A stretch of 64,000 nucleotides of DNA from Oleidesulfovibrio alaskensis DSM 16109. GTDB lineage: Bacteria; Desulfobacterota; Desulfovibrionia; Desulfovibrionales; Desulfovibrionaceae. The notes under the pieces were generated by a model, which had not been told where the DNA came from, searched no databases, and worked only from the letters and a program-made list of their open reading frames with translations. Numbering within the stretch: position 1 is the first letter of the stretch; each line of letters starts with the position of its first letter. Positions 26,493 to 34,259 of this stretch are shown here, piece by piece. The stretch spans positions 120,214 through 184,213 of the forward strand of contig NZ_KI519495.1 of assembly GCF_000482745.1 (NCBI RefSeq). Reading direction: 5' to 3'. The position numbers and the translations under genes are program-made.

Positions 26493-28145
26493 TTATTTCT
26501 TCCAGCGCGAAGACTGCAGGTCTTCAAATGCCGACAACGCCGCCGTGGCACCGTTGCCCACGGCTGTCACTATCTGCCGTATGCCGCCGGTCACATCACC
26601 GGCAGCGTACACTCTGGGGATATTGGTACGCATGGCACGGTCCACCGCTATGGTGCCGTCTTCATTAAGCGTGACCCCCAGTTCGGCAGCCAGAGCGGAA
26701 TTAGGCACATGTCCCACGGCCACGAACACCCCGTCCAGTGCCACTTCGTGCACATCGCCGCTTTTGACGTTTTTCAGTCTGGCACCGGTGACCAGACCGT
26801 CAGTGCCCAGAATTTCCTCCACCACAGTGTCCCACAACACGGGAATCTGCTCGCGCTCCAGCGCATCCTGCAGCTGCTGTTCCGCCCTGAAGGCGTCGCG
26901 GCGGTGCACCACGGTGATATCCACACCCAGATTTTTCAGATGCAGCGCATCGGTCAGTGCCGTATTGCCGCCGCCCACAATGATGACTTTTTTACCCTTG
27001 AACATGAAACCGTCACACGATGCGCAGTGCGAAACCCCCTTGCCGAAGTAGGTATCCTCTCCCGGCACGCCCAGTTCACGCCACTGGGCACCGGTGGCAA
27101 ACACAAGCGCACGCGCCAGATACACGTTTCTTGCCGTGTACACCTCTATGTTACGGCCTATCTTGATTTCCTCTATTTCTTCATGCTCCTGCACATGGGC
27201 ATATTCACGGGTATGCGCGGCCAGCATCTCCACCAGATTCATGCCGCCCACATTTTTAAAGCCGGGATAGTTTTCCACCACGGGTGTCACCGCCACCTGT
27301 CCGCCCACAACAGCCTTGTCCAGCACCACGCTTTTCAAACCGCTGCGTTCGGCATAGATACCGGCCGTCAGACCGGCAGGCCCCGCACCCACAATCACCA
27401 GATCAACCTTTTCCACGGGGTAGTCGCCTGTGCCCGCATCCTGTCCGGCTTCACGCACCATGCCGGAAGCGTCCTTCATGGTTACCAGTTCAACCGCAAA
27501 GCGCTCTTCAGGCATCAGCCCCACGGCGTCAAATTCGTCATTGATGTTGGTATGCGGAACCGAACCGACGCCGTACTTGCGTGAAAGCTCGGGAAATTCG
27601 TCAGAATTGACTGCCTCGGCACTGACCAGCTGAGGGCTGGCAATGACGCATTTCACCGCGTTCACCACCTGCCCGGGGCAGTAGGGACACCCCGGCGACG
27701 AAAACACCCGGACGGTTCTTTTTTCTTCCAGCCGTTCAAGAATCCTGCCCACGTTTTCAGAAACAGCGGTCTTACCGGCGGAAACAAGCATAATGGCTTC
27801 GATGAACCCTCTGGCTTCTTCTCCCAGCGGTGCACCGGTAAACCGTATGGCGTAGGTACCGGCATTGAGCAGCGTGCTCGGTCCCAGCGTGACGCCCAGC
27901 CGCTGAGCCTCGGCACTGTCCAGAGCATGCACGCGGGTGTCTATTTTATCGGCCAGTTCCGCAAGCTCCTGCGCAAACCGGACAGTGTATTCATTGTACT
28001 GATTTTTTTCATCGCCGTCGGTAAAGACATCCAGAGTGACCTCACCGGGCAGTCCGGCAAACACACCGGCCAGATGCTTGCGTCCTTCTTCGGGTATAAG
28101 CCACCGGCGTTCTTCGCTGTTCTGTGCAGAATCATTTTCGCTCAT
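26493..28145 (-). CDS. Thioredoxin reductase fused to an N-terminal glutaredoxin-like domain (AhpF-like)
   Basis: A 550-residue disulfide reductase. The N-terminal 220 residues form a double thioredoxin fold like AhpF or archaeal PDO, with a redox CPYC (SSPGCPYCPGQ). The rest is a complete NAD(P)H-dependent thioredoxin reductase: VIVGAGPAGLTAGIYAERSG, the CASC disulfide in GVSHCASCDGF, IIVGGGNTALTDAL and YAAGDVTGG. It would reduce peroxiredoxins or other disulfides in the cytoplasm. Start at 28145 has GGAGG with proper spacing; ATG 28157 contains that site. Convergent with the diguanylate cyclase gene. Confidence 0.9.
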   Translation of the reverse strand: MSENDSAQNSEERRWLIPEEGRKHLAGVFAGLPGEVTLDVFTDGDEKNQYNEYTVRFAQELAELADKIDTRVHALDSAEAQRLGVTLGPSTLLNAGTYAIRFTGAPLGEEARGFIEAIMLVSAGKTAVSENVGRILERLEEKRTVRVFSSPGCPYCPGQVVNAVKCVIASPQLVSAEAVNSDEFPELSRKYGVGSVPHTNINDEFDAVGLMPEERFAVELVTMKDASGMVREAGQDAGTGDYPVEKVDLVIVGAGPAGLTAGIYAERSGLKSVVLDKAVVGGQVAVTPVVENYPGFKNVGGMNLVEMLAAHTREYAHVQEHEEIEEIKIGRNIEVYTARNVYLARALVFATGAQWRELGVPGEDTYFGKGVSHCASCDGFMFKGKKVIIVGGGNTALTDALHLKNLGVDITVVHRRDAFRAEQQLQDALEREQIPVLWDTVVEEILGTDGLVTGARLKNVKSGDVHEVALDGVFVAVGHVPNSALAAELGVTLNEDGTIAVDRAMRTNIPRVYAAGDVTGGIRQIVTAVGNGATAALSAFEDLQSSRWKK

Positions 28146-28305
28146 GGAGACCTCCATTGCTTATATTCGTAACTGAAAGAATATGTTGCATGATTTACAG
28201 CTCAGCATACCACATCGGCAGAACGGTGCAAGGCCGCTTGCCTTTTTCCCGCAGGCGGGGCAAACACGGCGGATATTACTCCCATCATTCAAGGAAGGAA
28301 CGCAC

Positions 28306-28815
28306 ATGAGCAATCCCATGGTGCTGCTGGAAACATCTTCCGGCGATATGCTGATAGAACTCTATGCCGACAAGGCCCCTGAAACCGTGAAAAACTTTCT
28401 GCGCTATGTGGAGGAAGGTTTTTACGAAAACACCATCTTCCACCGTGTCATTAAAAATTTCATGATTCAGGGCGGTGGCGTTACCATGCGCATGGAAGAC
28501 AAAAAAGGCCACGAACCCATTGCCAACGAGGCAGGCAACGGCCTTAAAAACGTCCGCGGCACCATTGCCATGGCGCGCACCGCAGCCCCCCACAGCGCGA
28601 CTTCACAGTTTTTCATCAACCTTGTGGACAACCCCGACCTTGACCATCAGGACGATTCCGATGCCGGATTCGGCTACTGCGTTTTCGGTGCCGTGGTTGA
28701 AGGCATGGACGTGGTTGATGCCATAGGCAAGCTGAAAACCAAACCCATGGGTGAGCACGATGATGTTCCCGTGGATTCGGTGGTCATCACCGGCGCAGGC
28801 CTTTTCGACCTGTAG
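28306..28815 (+). CDS. Cyclophilin-type peptidyl-prolyl cis-trans isomerase
   Basis: A 169-residue cytoplasmic cyclophilin. The active-site Arg and Phe are in FHRVIKNFMIQGG, followed by GTIAMARTAAPHSATSQFFINLVDN and the FGYCVFGAVVEGMDVVDAI end segment. It speeds proline isomerisation during folding. No signal peptide from ATG 28306, which follows AAGGAAGGAA; an in-frame upstream extension to 28183 lacks a ribosome site. Monocistronic, with a terminator downstream. Confidence 0.93.
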   Translation: MSNPMVLLETSSGDMLIELYADKAPETVKNFLRYVEEGFYENTIFHRVIKNFMIQGGGVTMRMEDKKGHEPIANEAGNGLKNVRGTIAMARTAAPHSATSQFFINLVDNPDLDHQDDSDAGFGYCVFGAVVEGMDVVDAIGKLKTKPMGEHDDVPVDSVVITGAGLFDL

Positions 28816-29196
28816 GCAGGCACCTGACGGCAGACATCCGCCGCAGCGGTGCCGCAGCGCAGAAATACCGCCCCGCCTCAGCGCGGACGGTAACGGACGC
28901 GCTTCTGCCTGCATGCATCCGCAGGCAGCCGCCGCACCTGATATCAACACCAAAGCCGCTTCATGCATGAAGCGGCTTTTTCTGTGTCCGCCATCTTCAG
29001 GGGGAGCTGCAGCGGACGACTTTTTTTGCAGCCCCAACCCCTTCTGCATACAGGCGTTCTAAAGAGTACCACTAAATATACGGTGTACGTACTTGCACAA
29101 ACAGTTGCCATGCACACCGTCTCTGCGCTACTGTCCTGCGCTGTATTTTTATTCATTTTCCGGAACGACCAGTACAACACTTGTGAAGGGGGTAGT
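28816..29196 (+). other. Intergenic between cyclophilin and antiporter genes
   Basis: About 380 bases without a gene. It holds the terminator at 28952-28983 and a second weaker hairpin (GGGGAGCTGC at 29001-29010 against GCAGCCCC at 29028-29035, with a run of seven T inside the loop). The antiporter promoter must lie after 29040, but no clear box stands out. Confidence 0.5.
28952..28983 (+). terminator. Intrinsic terminator after the cyclophilin gene
   Basis: A 28-base perfect palindrome (half site AAAGCCGCTTCATG) ending in further T. It sits 137 bases after the stop codon. Confidence 0.88.
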
Positions 29197-30906
29197 ATGC
29201 GTTCGTTTCTTACAGGCATTCCGGCGTCGCTTGCGGGGTTGCTGCTGTGCAGCATACCGGCGCTGGCCGCGGATGCCAGCCTGGGCCCCGTCAATGCCGA
29301 ACGGTTCGGCATCTGGACGCTTATCCCGCCCGTTGTGGCCATCCTGCTGGCCTTCATCACGCGCAACGTGGTGCTTTCGCTGTTTATCGGTGTTTTCTCC
29401 GGCGCATTCATGCTGGAAGCAAAAGGCTTTGACCTGTACTCCGGCATAGTGGACGGTTTTCTGCGTCTGTCGGGCGAAATTCTGACCTCGCTGGCCGACC
29501 CGTGGAACGCGGGCATCGTGCTGCAGGTGCTGGCCATCGGCGGCCTTATTGCACTGGTTTCGCGCATGGGCGGCGCAAAGGCCATTGCAGAGGCACTGGC
29601 ACGCAAAGCCAGAAATGCCAAAAGCGCACAGATGTCCACATTTCTCATGGGCATAGTCATTTTCTTTGACGATTACGCCAACTCGCTGACCGTGGGCCCC
29701 ATCATGCGCCCCGTCACCGACAAAATGAAAGTTTCCCGCGAAAAACTGGCGTTCATCATCGATGCCACTGCCGCCCCCATTGCCGGCATGGCGCTCATAT
29801 CCACATGGGTGGCCTACGAAATAGGCCTCATCAAAGACGGGTTCGACGCCATCGGCCTGCAGGGCAACGCCTACGGTACCTTTGTGGAAACGCTGCCTTT
29901 CCGTTTTTACAATATTTTCATGCTGGTATTTGTGGTGGCGGGCATCTGGCTGCTGCGCGAATTCGGCCCCATGCTGAAAGCCGAACAGCGTGCGCGCACC
30001 ACCGGCAAGGTGCTGGACGACAACGCCAAGCCCATGGTTGCCGACGAGGCAACCGACCTTGAGCCGGACCCGGACACCCCGCTGAGCATCTGGAACGCCA
30101 TCATCCCCATCGGGGTGCTTATCGTCGCGGCGTTTCTGGGCTTCTACTTCAACGGTTACAACGCCATCATGGCAGGCGACAACGCAGCCCTCATTGCTTC
30201 CGTGAAGGAATCGCCCATGGGCTTTGCCTCGCTGCGTGACTGCTTCGGCGCCTCCGACGCATCGGTGGTGCTTTTTCAGGCTGCGTTGCTGGCAGGCATT
30301 GTGGCCATCACCATGGGGGTCAGCCGTCGCATCTTCACGCTGGAAGAAGCTCTTTCCACATGGGTTCAGGGCATCAAGTCGCTCAGCATCACCGCCGTCA
30401 TCCTGCTGCTGGCGTGGTCGCTTTCCGGCATGATCAAAGAACTGGGCACGGCACGCTATCTGGTGACCGTTCTTTCCGATGCGTTGCCGCCCTTCCTGCT
30501 GCCCAGCATCATCTTCATCCTCGGTTCGTGCATCTCGTTCGCCACCGGTACGTCTTACGGCACCATGGGCATACTCATGCCGCTGGCCATTCCGCTGGCA
30601 TGGGCCATCACGCCGGAACACAACTATCTTATCATGAACATCGGGGCCGTGCTTACGGGGGCCATTTTCGGCGACCACTGCTCGCCCATTTCAGACACCA
30701 CCATTCTGTCTTCCATGGGGGCCGCGTGCGACCACATCGACCACACGCGCACACAGCTTGTCTATGCCCTTACCGTGGGAGCCTGTGCGGTGCTGTTCGG
30801 TTACCTGCCCGCGGGCCTCGGCCTGCCGGTGCTGCTGGTGCTGCCTCTGGGTATCGCATCCGTGTTCATCATGACCCGTCTTCTGGGCACCCGCCTGCCG
30901 GAATAA
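29197..30906 (+). CDS. NhaC-family Na+/H+ antiporter
   Basis: A 569-residue inner-membrane protein with an N-terminal signal-like segment (LAGLLLCSIPALA) and about 11 further hydrophobic helices. Family marks are IVIFFDDYANSLTVGPIMRPVTD, SREKLAFIIDATAAPIAGMA and, near the end, FATGTSYGTMGILMPLAIPLAW with GDHCSPISDTTILSS. NhaC-type carriers exchange sodium (or malate/lactate in the MleN group) for protons. GAAGGGGG precedes ATG 29197. Monocistronic with its own terminator. Confidence 0.88.
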   Translation: MRSFLTGIPASLAGLLLCSIPALAADASLGPVNAERFGIWTLIPPVVAILLAFITRNVVLSLFIGVFSGAFMLEAKGFDLYSGIVDGFLRLSGEILTSLADPWNAGIVLQVLAIGGLIALVSRMGGAKAIAEALARKARNAKSAQMSTFLMGIVIFFDDYANSLTVGPIMRPVTDKMKVSREKLAFIIDATAAPIAGMALISTWVAYEIGLIKDGFDAIGLQGNAYGTFVETLPFRFYNIFMLVFVVAGIWLLREFGPMLKAEQRARTTGKVLDDNAKPMVADEATDLEPDPDTPLSIWNAIIPIGVLIVAAFLGFYFNGYNAIMAGDNAALIASVKESPMGFASLRDCFGASDASVVLFQAALLAGIVAITMGVSRRIFTLEEALSTWVQGIKSLSITAVILLLAWSLSGMIKELGTARYLVTVLSDALPPFLLPSIIFILGSCISFATGTSYGTMGILMPLAIPLAWAITPEHNYLIMNIGAVLTGAIFGDHCSPISDTTILSSMGAACDHIDHTRTQLVYALTVGACAVLFGYLPAGLGLPVLLVLPLGIASVFIMTRLLGTRLPE

Positions 30907-30935
30907 TCCGGCGGTCCGCCTTTCTGTAAAAAAAA

Positions 30936-30963
30936 AGCCGCCGGAACCATTCCGGCGGCTTTT
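30936..30963 (+). terminator. Intrinsic terminator after the antiporter gene
   Basis: An 11-bp perfect stem AGCCGCCGGAA / TTCCGGCGGCT, loop CCA, with A-run before and TTT after. Confidence 0.92.
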
Positions 30964-31020
30964 ACGCATTGTACGGTCTGCTTTTTTGCAGAAAAAAAAG
31001 GGCACACAAGGCTCTGCCGC

Positions 31021-31080
31021 CAGACAGCGGCACAGACAGCGGCACAGGCAGGGGCACAGGCGGGGATACAGGCAGCGCGG
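31021..31080. repeat. Five imperfect tandem copies of a 12-bp unit
   Basis: Units CAGACAGCGGCA, CAGACAGCGGCA, CAGGCAGGGGCA, CAGGCGGGGATA and CAGGCAGCGCGG follow each other exactly. It lies between the antiporter terminator and the end of the leftward lipoprotein gene, outside any supported gene. Probably a slippage minisatellite. Confidence 0.85.
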
Positions 31081-31127
31081 CCGCCGTGAACCGCACGCCC
31101 CGCGGCAGATCAACCCCGGGCGGCGTT

Positions 31128-31583
31128 TCAGCGCCACAGCGGCAGCTGCGGCAGCCACGAACCGGAAACACCTGTCACTTCAGCGTTATCCAGCACCAGC
31201 ACAGCGCCGCCGGCAGCCGTGGTGTACTGTGCAACAAGACTGCTGCCGCCGAAGATACCCGCACATGTCACATGGTCGCCCACGCCCACTTTAAGCTCTC
31301 CCAGACGGTGCACCTGATCCTGCCGGATATACACCACCACCCTGTCATCCAGCACCAGATACACTGAACGCATGAACGACTGGTCCAATCTGGTCACGGT
31401 ACCGCTTATGTTCACCACCCGCCCTTCCAGATCGGCGGCATGCTGCCGGTGTGCCAGATAGTCTTCATGCAGACTGTGCGCATCGTAGCGGGGTATGGCC
31501 GTCTTTTTATGCAGGCAGCCGCCGGACACGAACAGTACCGCCAGAAACAGAACTGCCGCTATGCGCAGCGCAATGTCGGGCAT
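31128..31583 (-). CDS. Small lipoprotein with OB-fold-like (tRNA_anti-like) domain
   Basis: A 151-residue protein with a signal sequence (IALRIAAVLFLAVLFVSGGC) whose Cys24 is likely lipidated, although SGG before the Cys is a weak lipobox. The remainder resembles periplasmic OB-fold proteins: ADLEGRVVNISGTVTRLD, VYLVLDDRVVVYIRQDQ, VGDHVTCAGIFGG. Such domains bind ligands or proteins in the envelope; the function is unknown. GAGGAAG precedes ATG. It follows the CxxC-protein gene by 42 bases in the same direction. Confidence 0.7.
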   Translation of the reverse strand: MPDIALRIAAVLFLAVLFVSGGCLHKKTAIPRYDAHSLHEDYLAHRQHAADLEGRVVNISGTVTRLDQSFMRSVYLVLDDRVVVYIRQDQVHRLGELKVGVGDHVTCAGIFGGSSLVAQYTTAAGGAVLVLDNAEVTGVSGSWLPQLPLWR

Positions 31584-31625
31584 AACAATCTTCCTCGCAT
31601 GACAGATATGGCGGAACGGAACACG

Positions 31626-31976
31626 TTACCGCCCGCCCAGACTGATACCCGGCAAAAGCAGCGGCTGCGCCCCTCTTTTGCGGGCGCGCACTCTGCGCCA
31701 TGTTTCCGGACTGCAGCCGAACCTGAACGACCACAGTGCGCAGGTTTCCCGCGCAGCGCAGCGGCGCACCTCGGCCCGTTCTCCGCCGCTGCATGTCAGG
31801 CAGTGACAGCGGATGGCCTGCACGCCCGAACGTCCGGCCTGCGGCTGTTCCTCGCCCAGACGCCAGACATACAGCGCGCACGACGTATCGTCACAGCCGC
31901 GCACCATGGCGGCCGAACCGCCCTGACAGGCAATGCAGAACCGCCTGATGGCCTTGATGGGAGTTATTTTTGCCAT
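31626..31976 (-). CDS. Tandem four-cysteine zinc-finger-like protein
   Basis: A 116-residue protein made of two copies of one module: CIACQGGSAAMVRGCDDTSC followed by ALYVWR, and CLTCSGGERAEVRRCAARETC followed by ALWSFR. Each has C-x2-C-G-G-x5-V-R-x-C-x4/5-C-A-L, so each probably holds one zinc or an Fe-S centre. The start ATG 31976 (MAKITPIKAIRRFC) is preferred to the longer frame at 32042, as the conserved module begins there. Similar modules occur, as I recall, in phage-related or nucleic-acid-linked proteins; the function is unknown. Confidence 0.65.
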   Translation of the reverse strand: MAKITPIKAIRRFCIACQGGSAAMVRGCDDTSCALYVWRLGEEQPQAGRSGVQAIRCHCLTCSGGERAEVRRCAARETCALWSFRFGCSPETWRRVRARKRGAQPLLLPGISLGGR

Positions 31977-32059
31977 ACCGCTGGTGTATACGTTTTTACC
32001 GGTGCTTGTCATGTCCTGCCGCGGCAGGCGCAGGCGGGACACCCCCTGCCGGACAAGGC

Positions 32060-32088
32060 AAAAGGCCGGAGCGTATTGCGCTCCGGCC
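32060..32088 (-). terminator. Intrinsic terminator of the NifX-like/YchJ operon
   Basis: A 10-bp perfect stem GGCCGGAGCG / CGCTCCGGCC with a five-base loop, followed on the minus strand by TTTTGCC. It lies about 50 bases beyond the ychJ stop. Confidence 0.85.
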
Positions 32089-32135
32089 CGGATAGGTGAC
32101 GATGCTGCGTGAAAACAGCCTGAAACCGCTGCGGA

Positions 32136-32624
32136 CTAGGCGCGGCCGCAGCACTTCTTGTACTTTTTGCCGCTGCCGCAGGGGCAGGGTTCGTTGCGGC
32201 CCACCTTGGGCTCTTCACGGCGCACGGTCTGGCTGTGCACATGACCGTCTTCATACAGCCAGCGGCCGTCCACCCGCACAAAGCTGCTCGTCTCGCGCAG
32301 AGTCTGGGGCACACCGCGCATGGTGTAATCCGCCTGAAACTCCACAATGCCTCTGTTGTCCTCTTCGCCGCCTTTTTCGGTACGCAGCACGGTAAGGGCA
32401 GTCCAGCGCATATGTTCCGACCACTGCCGGATTTCATCGGCCGAGGCTTCATCACGGATATCAGGGTGCGTTGTGGCTTCAAGATATTCATAAGCACCCA
32501 CACAGTGCGCGCTGAAACGGGAACGCATGAGGGCCTCGGCCGTGGCGGCCTGGCTGGTTCCGGCAATAAGGGGCCCGCAGCACTCTTCGTACGTTCTGCC
32601 GGAGCCGCAATGGCATTGTGTCAT
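32136..32624 (-). CDS. ychJ: YchJ-family protein with two SEC-C zinc motifs
   Basis: A 162-residue UPF0225 protein. The N-terminal SEC-C motif is CHCGSGRTYEECCGP and the C-terminal one EPCPCGSGKKYKKCCG; between them is the NTF2-like core (MRSRFSAHCVGAYEYLEATTHPD, FVRVDGRWLYEDG). SEC-C binds zinc and helps SecA or other partners; the YchJ role itself is not settled. It follows the NifX-like gene by 28 bases. Confidence 0.9.
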   Translation of the reverse strand: MTQCHCGSGRTYEECCGPLIAGTSQAATAEALMRSRFSAHCVGAYEYLEATTHPDIRDEASADEIRQWSEHMRWTALTVLRTEKGGEEDNRGIVEFQADYTMRGVPQTLRETSSFVRVDGRWLYEDGHVHSQTVRREEPKVGRNEPCPCGSGKKYKKCCGRA

Positions 32625-32652
32625 AGTCGGTCTACCTGTTCTTCAAGTTATA

Positions 32653-33018
32653 TTAATGCCCGTGGCAGCCTTCGTGGCCGTGGGCATGGCAAATTTCCTG
32701 TTTGTCTGTCAGGCGGCCTTCAAGCCAGCTGGCAGCCACGTCCCGCACGGCACCCTGTGCGCCGCGCACCACCTGAATACCGTGCGACTCAAGCTTGTCC
32801 ACGGCGCCCTGTCCCATGTTGCCGCCCAGCAGCACCTTAACGCCCTTTTCAACCAGAACAGGAACAATGTTGGATTTGCAGCCGCAGCCGGGAGGAGGGG
32901 TCAGGCGTTCTTCTTCCACAATCTGCCTGCTTTCGTCCACTGTCATGATGGTGAAATATTCGCAATGGCCGAAATGCTGATCCACGACGCCGTCGCGGGT
33001 GGGAAGTGCTATCTTCAT
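32653..33018 (-). CDS. NifX/NafY-like dinitrogenase iron-molybdenum cofactor biosynthesis domain protein
   Basis: A 121-residue single-domain protein. MKIALPTRDGVVDQHFGHCEYF is the typical start, followed by PGCGCKSNIVPVLVEKGVKVLLGGNMGQGAVDKL and a His-rich tail (CHAHGHEGCHGH) that could bind metal. Stand-alone members of this family (MTH1175-like) bind Fe-S or Fe-Mo cofactors and are common in anaerobes, often not tied to nitrogenase. It heads an operon with ychJ and has a well-formed promoter and operator. Confidence 0.88.
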   Translation of the reverse strand: MKIALPTRDGVVDQHFGHCEYFTIMTVDESRQIVEEERLTPPPGCGCKSNIVPVLVEKGVKVLLGGNMGQGAVDKLESHGIQVVRGAQGAVRDVAASWLEGRLTDKQEICHAHGHEGCHGH

Positions 33019-33055
33019 TGTGTTTGTCTCCTTGCTGTTGTCTATGGATGAAAAC

Positions 33056-33090
33056 TGCGGGAACTATAATCCCGCATCCTTCCAAGTCAA
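33056..33090 (-). promoter_or_regulatory. Promoter and operator of the NifX-like/YchJ operon
   Basis: On the minus strand TTGACT (33090-33085), 16 bases, then TATAGT (33068-33063) forms a good sigma-70 promoter. A perfect inverted repeat TGCGGGA-N7-TCCCGCA (33056-33076) has the -10 box as its centre, an ideal place for a repressor. The regulator is unknown. Confidence 0.6.
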
Positions 33091-33117
33091 TGACTACTGA
33101 CACGGTATTCTTCTGAT

Positions 33118-33123
33118 TATAAT
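33118..33123 (+). promoter_or_regulatory. Candidate -10 box for the PilZ gene
   Basis: TATAAT stands 89 bases before the PilZ start; the best -35 (CTGACA, 33097-33102) is only 15 bases away, so support is partial. Confidence 0.35.
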
Positions 33124-33211
33124 CCGCAGGCGTTTGTCAGGTCGGGCGTGCTCTGCTATGGTACGCACACACTCTCCCCCTGTCCGGTTTATTCAGAAAG
33201 GAGGCCAGCAT

Positions 33212-33616
33212 ATGACCCATCAAGAGGAAAAACGCCGCTTCACGCGGCTGCCGAAAGGCTTTTCCATAGAGGCCAGCATCCTGCAGTTTCCGTTCTCCAG
33301 CCAGCGGCGGGTGACCAGCAACTGCGCCGACATAGGCGGAGGCGGAGTAAGCTTTGAGTCCCCCGCACGGTTTGAACCCGGCGACAAGCTGCAACTGAAG
33401 GTTCACATTCCTACGCTGAACAAGTATTCTCCCGGCTTTTTCAAGGTATATGAAAACGACGCCGAGCAATATCTGCAGGCCATCGGAGAAGTTGCGTGGG
33501 TTGACCGCAACGGCGCGGGATACACCACAGGTGTCAAATTCATCGATATCGACCCCGACGTCTGCAAGGCGCTGTGCGGTCTGGTGGAAAAAACGCTGAG
33601 AGATCAGGAAAAATAA
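33212..33616 (+). CDS. PilZ-domain protein
   Basis: A 134-residue single PilZ domain. The N-terminal RRFTRLP matches RxxxR, and CADIGGGGVSFES takes the place of (D/N)xSxxG with Gly instead of Ser, a variant seen in many PilZ proteins. The C-terminal barrel (GEVAWVDRNGAGYTTGVKFIDID) is complete. It is a likely cyclic di-GMP receptor acting in the cytoplasm, perhaps downstream of cyclases such as the GGDEF protein in this window. AAAGGAGG precedes ATG 33212. Confidence 0.87.
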   Translation: MTHQEEKRRFTRLPKGFSIEASILQFPFSSQRRVTSNCADIGGGGVSFESPARFEPGDKLQLKVHIPTLNKYSPGFFKVYENDAEQYLQAIGEVAWVDRNGAGYTTGVKFIDIDPDVCKALCGLVEKTLRDQEK

Positions 33617-33667
33617 CGGCGCTTCCTGCACGGGCTTACCGGCACAAGCGCCATGCAGGATACCATT

Positions 33668-34099
33668 ATGCTTGAAGTACAGCTGGATGACGGCACCAGC
33701 CTTGTCATCCCCGAAGATGAAATATCGTTCAGTGCCTCGCGGGGGTCAGGTCCCGGCGGTCAGCATGTCAACGTGACCGCCAGCAGGGTCACCGTACGCT
33801 TCAACGTTCTGCACTCCGCTGTCCTTGACCGGCGGCAAAAGGAACGTATTGCCTCGCGGCTTGCTTCGCGCATTTCGTCCGCCGGCGAACTGGCCGTTTC
33901 CTGCGCGGACGGACGCAGTCAGCATGCCAACCGCAGGACGGCCCTGCAACGTCTGGCAGCCCTGCTTACCCATGCGCTGCACACCCCAAGGCCCAGAACA
34001 AAAACGAAAACTCCGGCCGCCCAGAAACGCAAAAGACTGGATGACAAAAAAAAGCGGGCTCTTACCAAACGCAACAGGCGCAGTATAAGCGATATCTGA
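33668..34099 (+). CDS. arfB: Peptidyl-tRNA hydrolase ArfB-type ribosome rescue factor
   Basis: A 143-residue release-factor-like protein, the length of E. coli ArfB/YaeJ. GSGPGGQHVN holds the catalytic GGQ, and the tail is rich in Lys and Arg (KTPAAQKRKRLDDKKKRALTKRNRRS) as needed to enter the empty mRNA channel of stalled ribosomes. No codon-recognition domain, so it acts without a stop codon. ATG 33668 has AGGAT 7 bases upstream; ATG 33653 lacks a site. Confidence 0.88.
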   Translation: MLEVQLDDGTSLVIPEDEISFSASRGSGPGGQHVNVTASRVTVRFNVLHSAVLDRRQKERIASRLASRISSAGELAVSCADGRSQHANRRTALQRLAALLTHALHTPRPRTKTKTPAAQKRKRLDDKKKRALTKRNRRSISDI

Positions 34100-34259
34100 A
34101 CCGGACCGCAGGTGCCTTGCTGCCTGCGGTGTACTGCCGCCAGCCCGCAGCAGCAGCGGTACCGCAGGATGCCGATGGCGGCTGACAGCGGCCCGTCCCC
34201 CGTTGCATCACACGGCTGCCCGCAATAAAGCCCGCCGCCGGAATGTGCCTGTGCCCGGT

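Noticed and set aside
31021..31080. CRISPR or coding repeat
   Set aside because: 12-bp imperfect units without spacers; frames through it have no ribosome site and no continuing domain.
31128..31583. Assignment as a tRNA-binding protein because of the OB-fold resemblance
   Set aside because: A signal sequence and probable lipid Cys put it in the envelope, where tRNA binding makes no sense.
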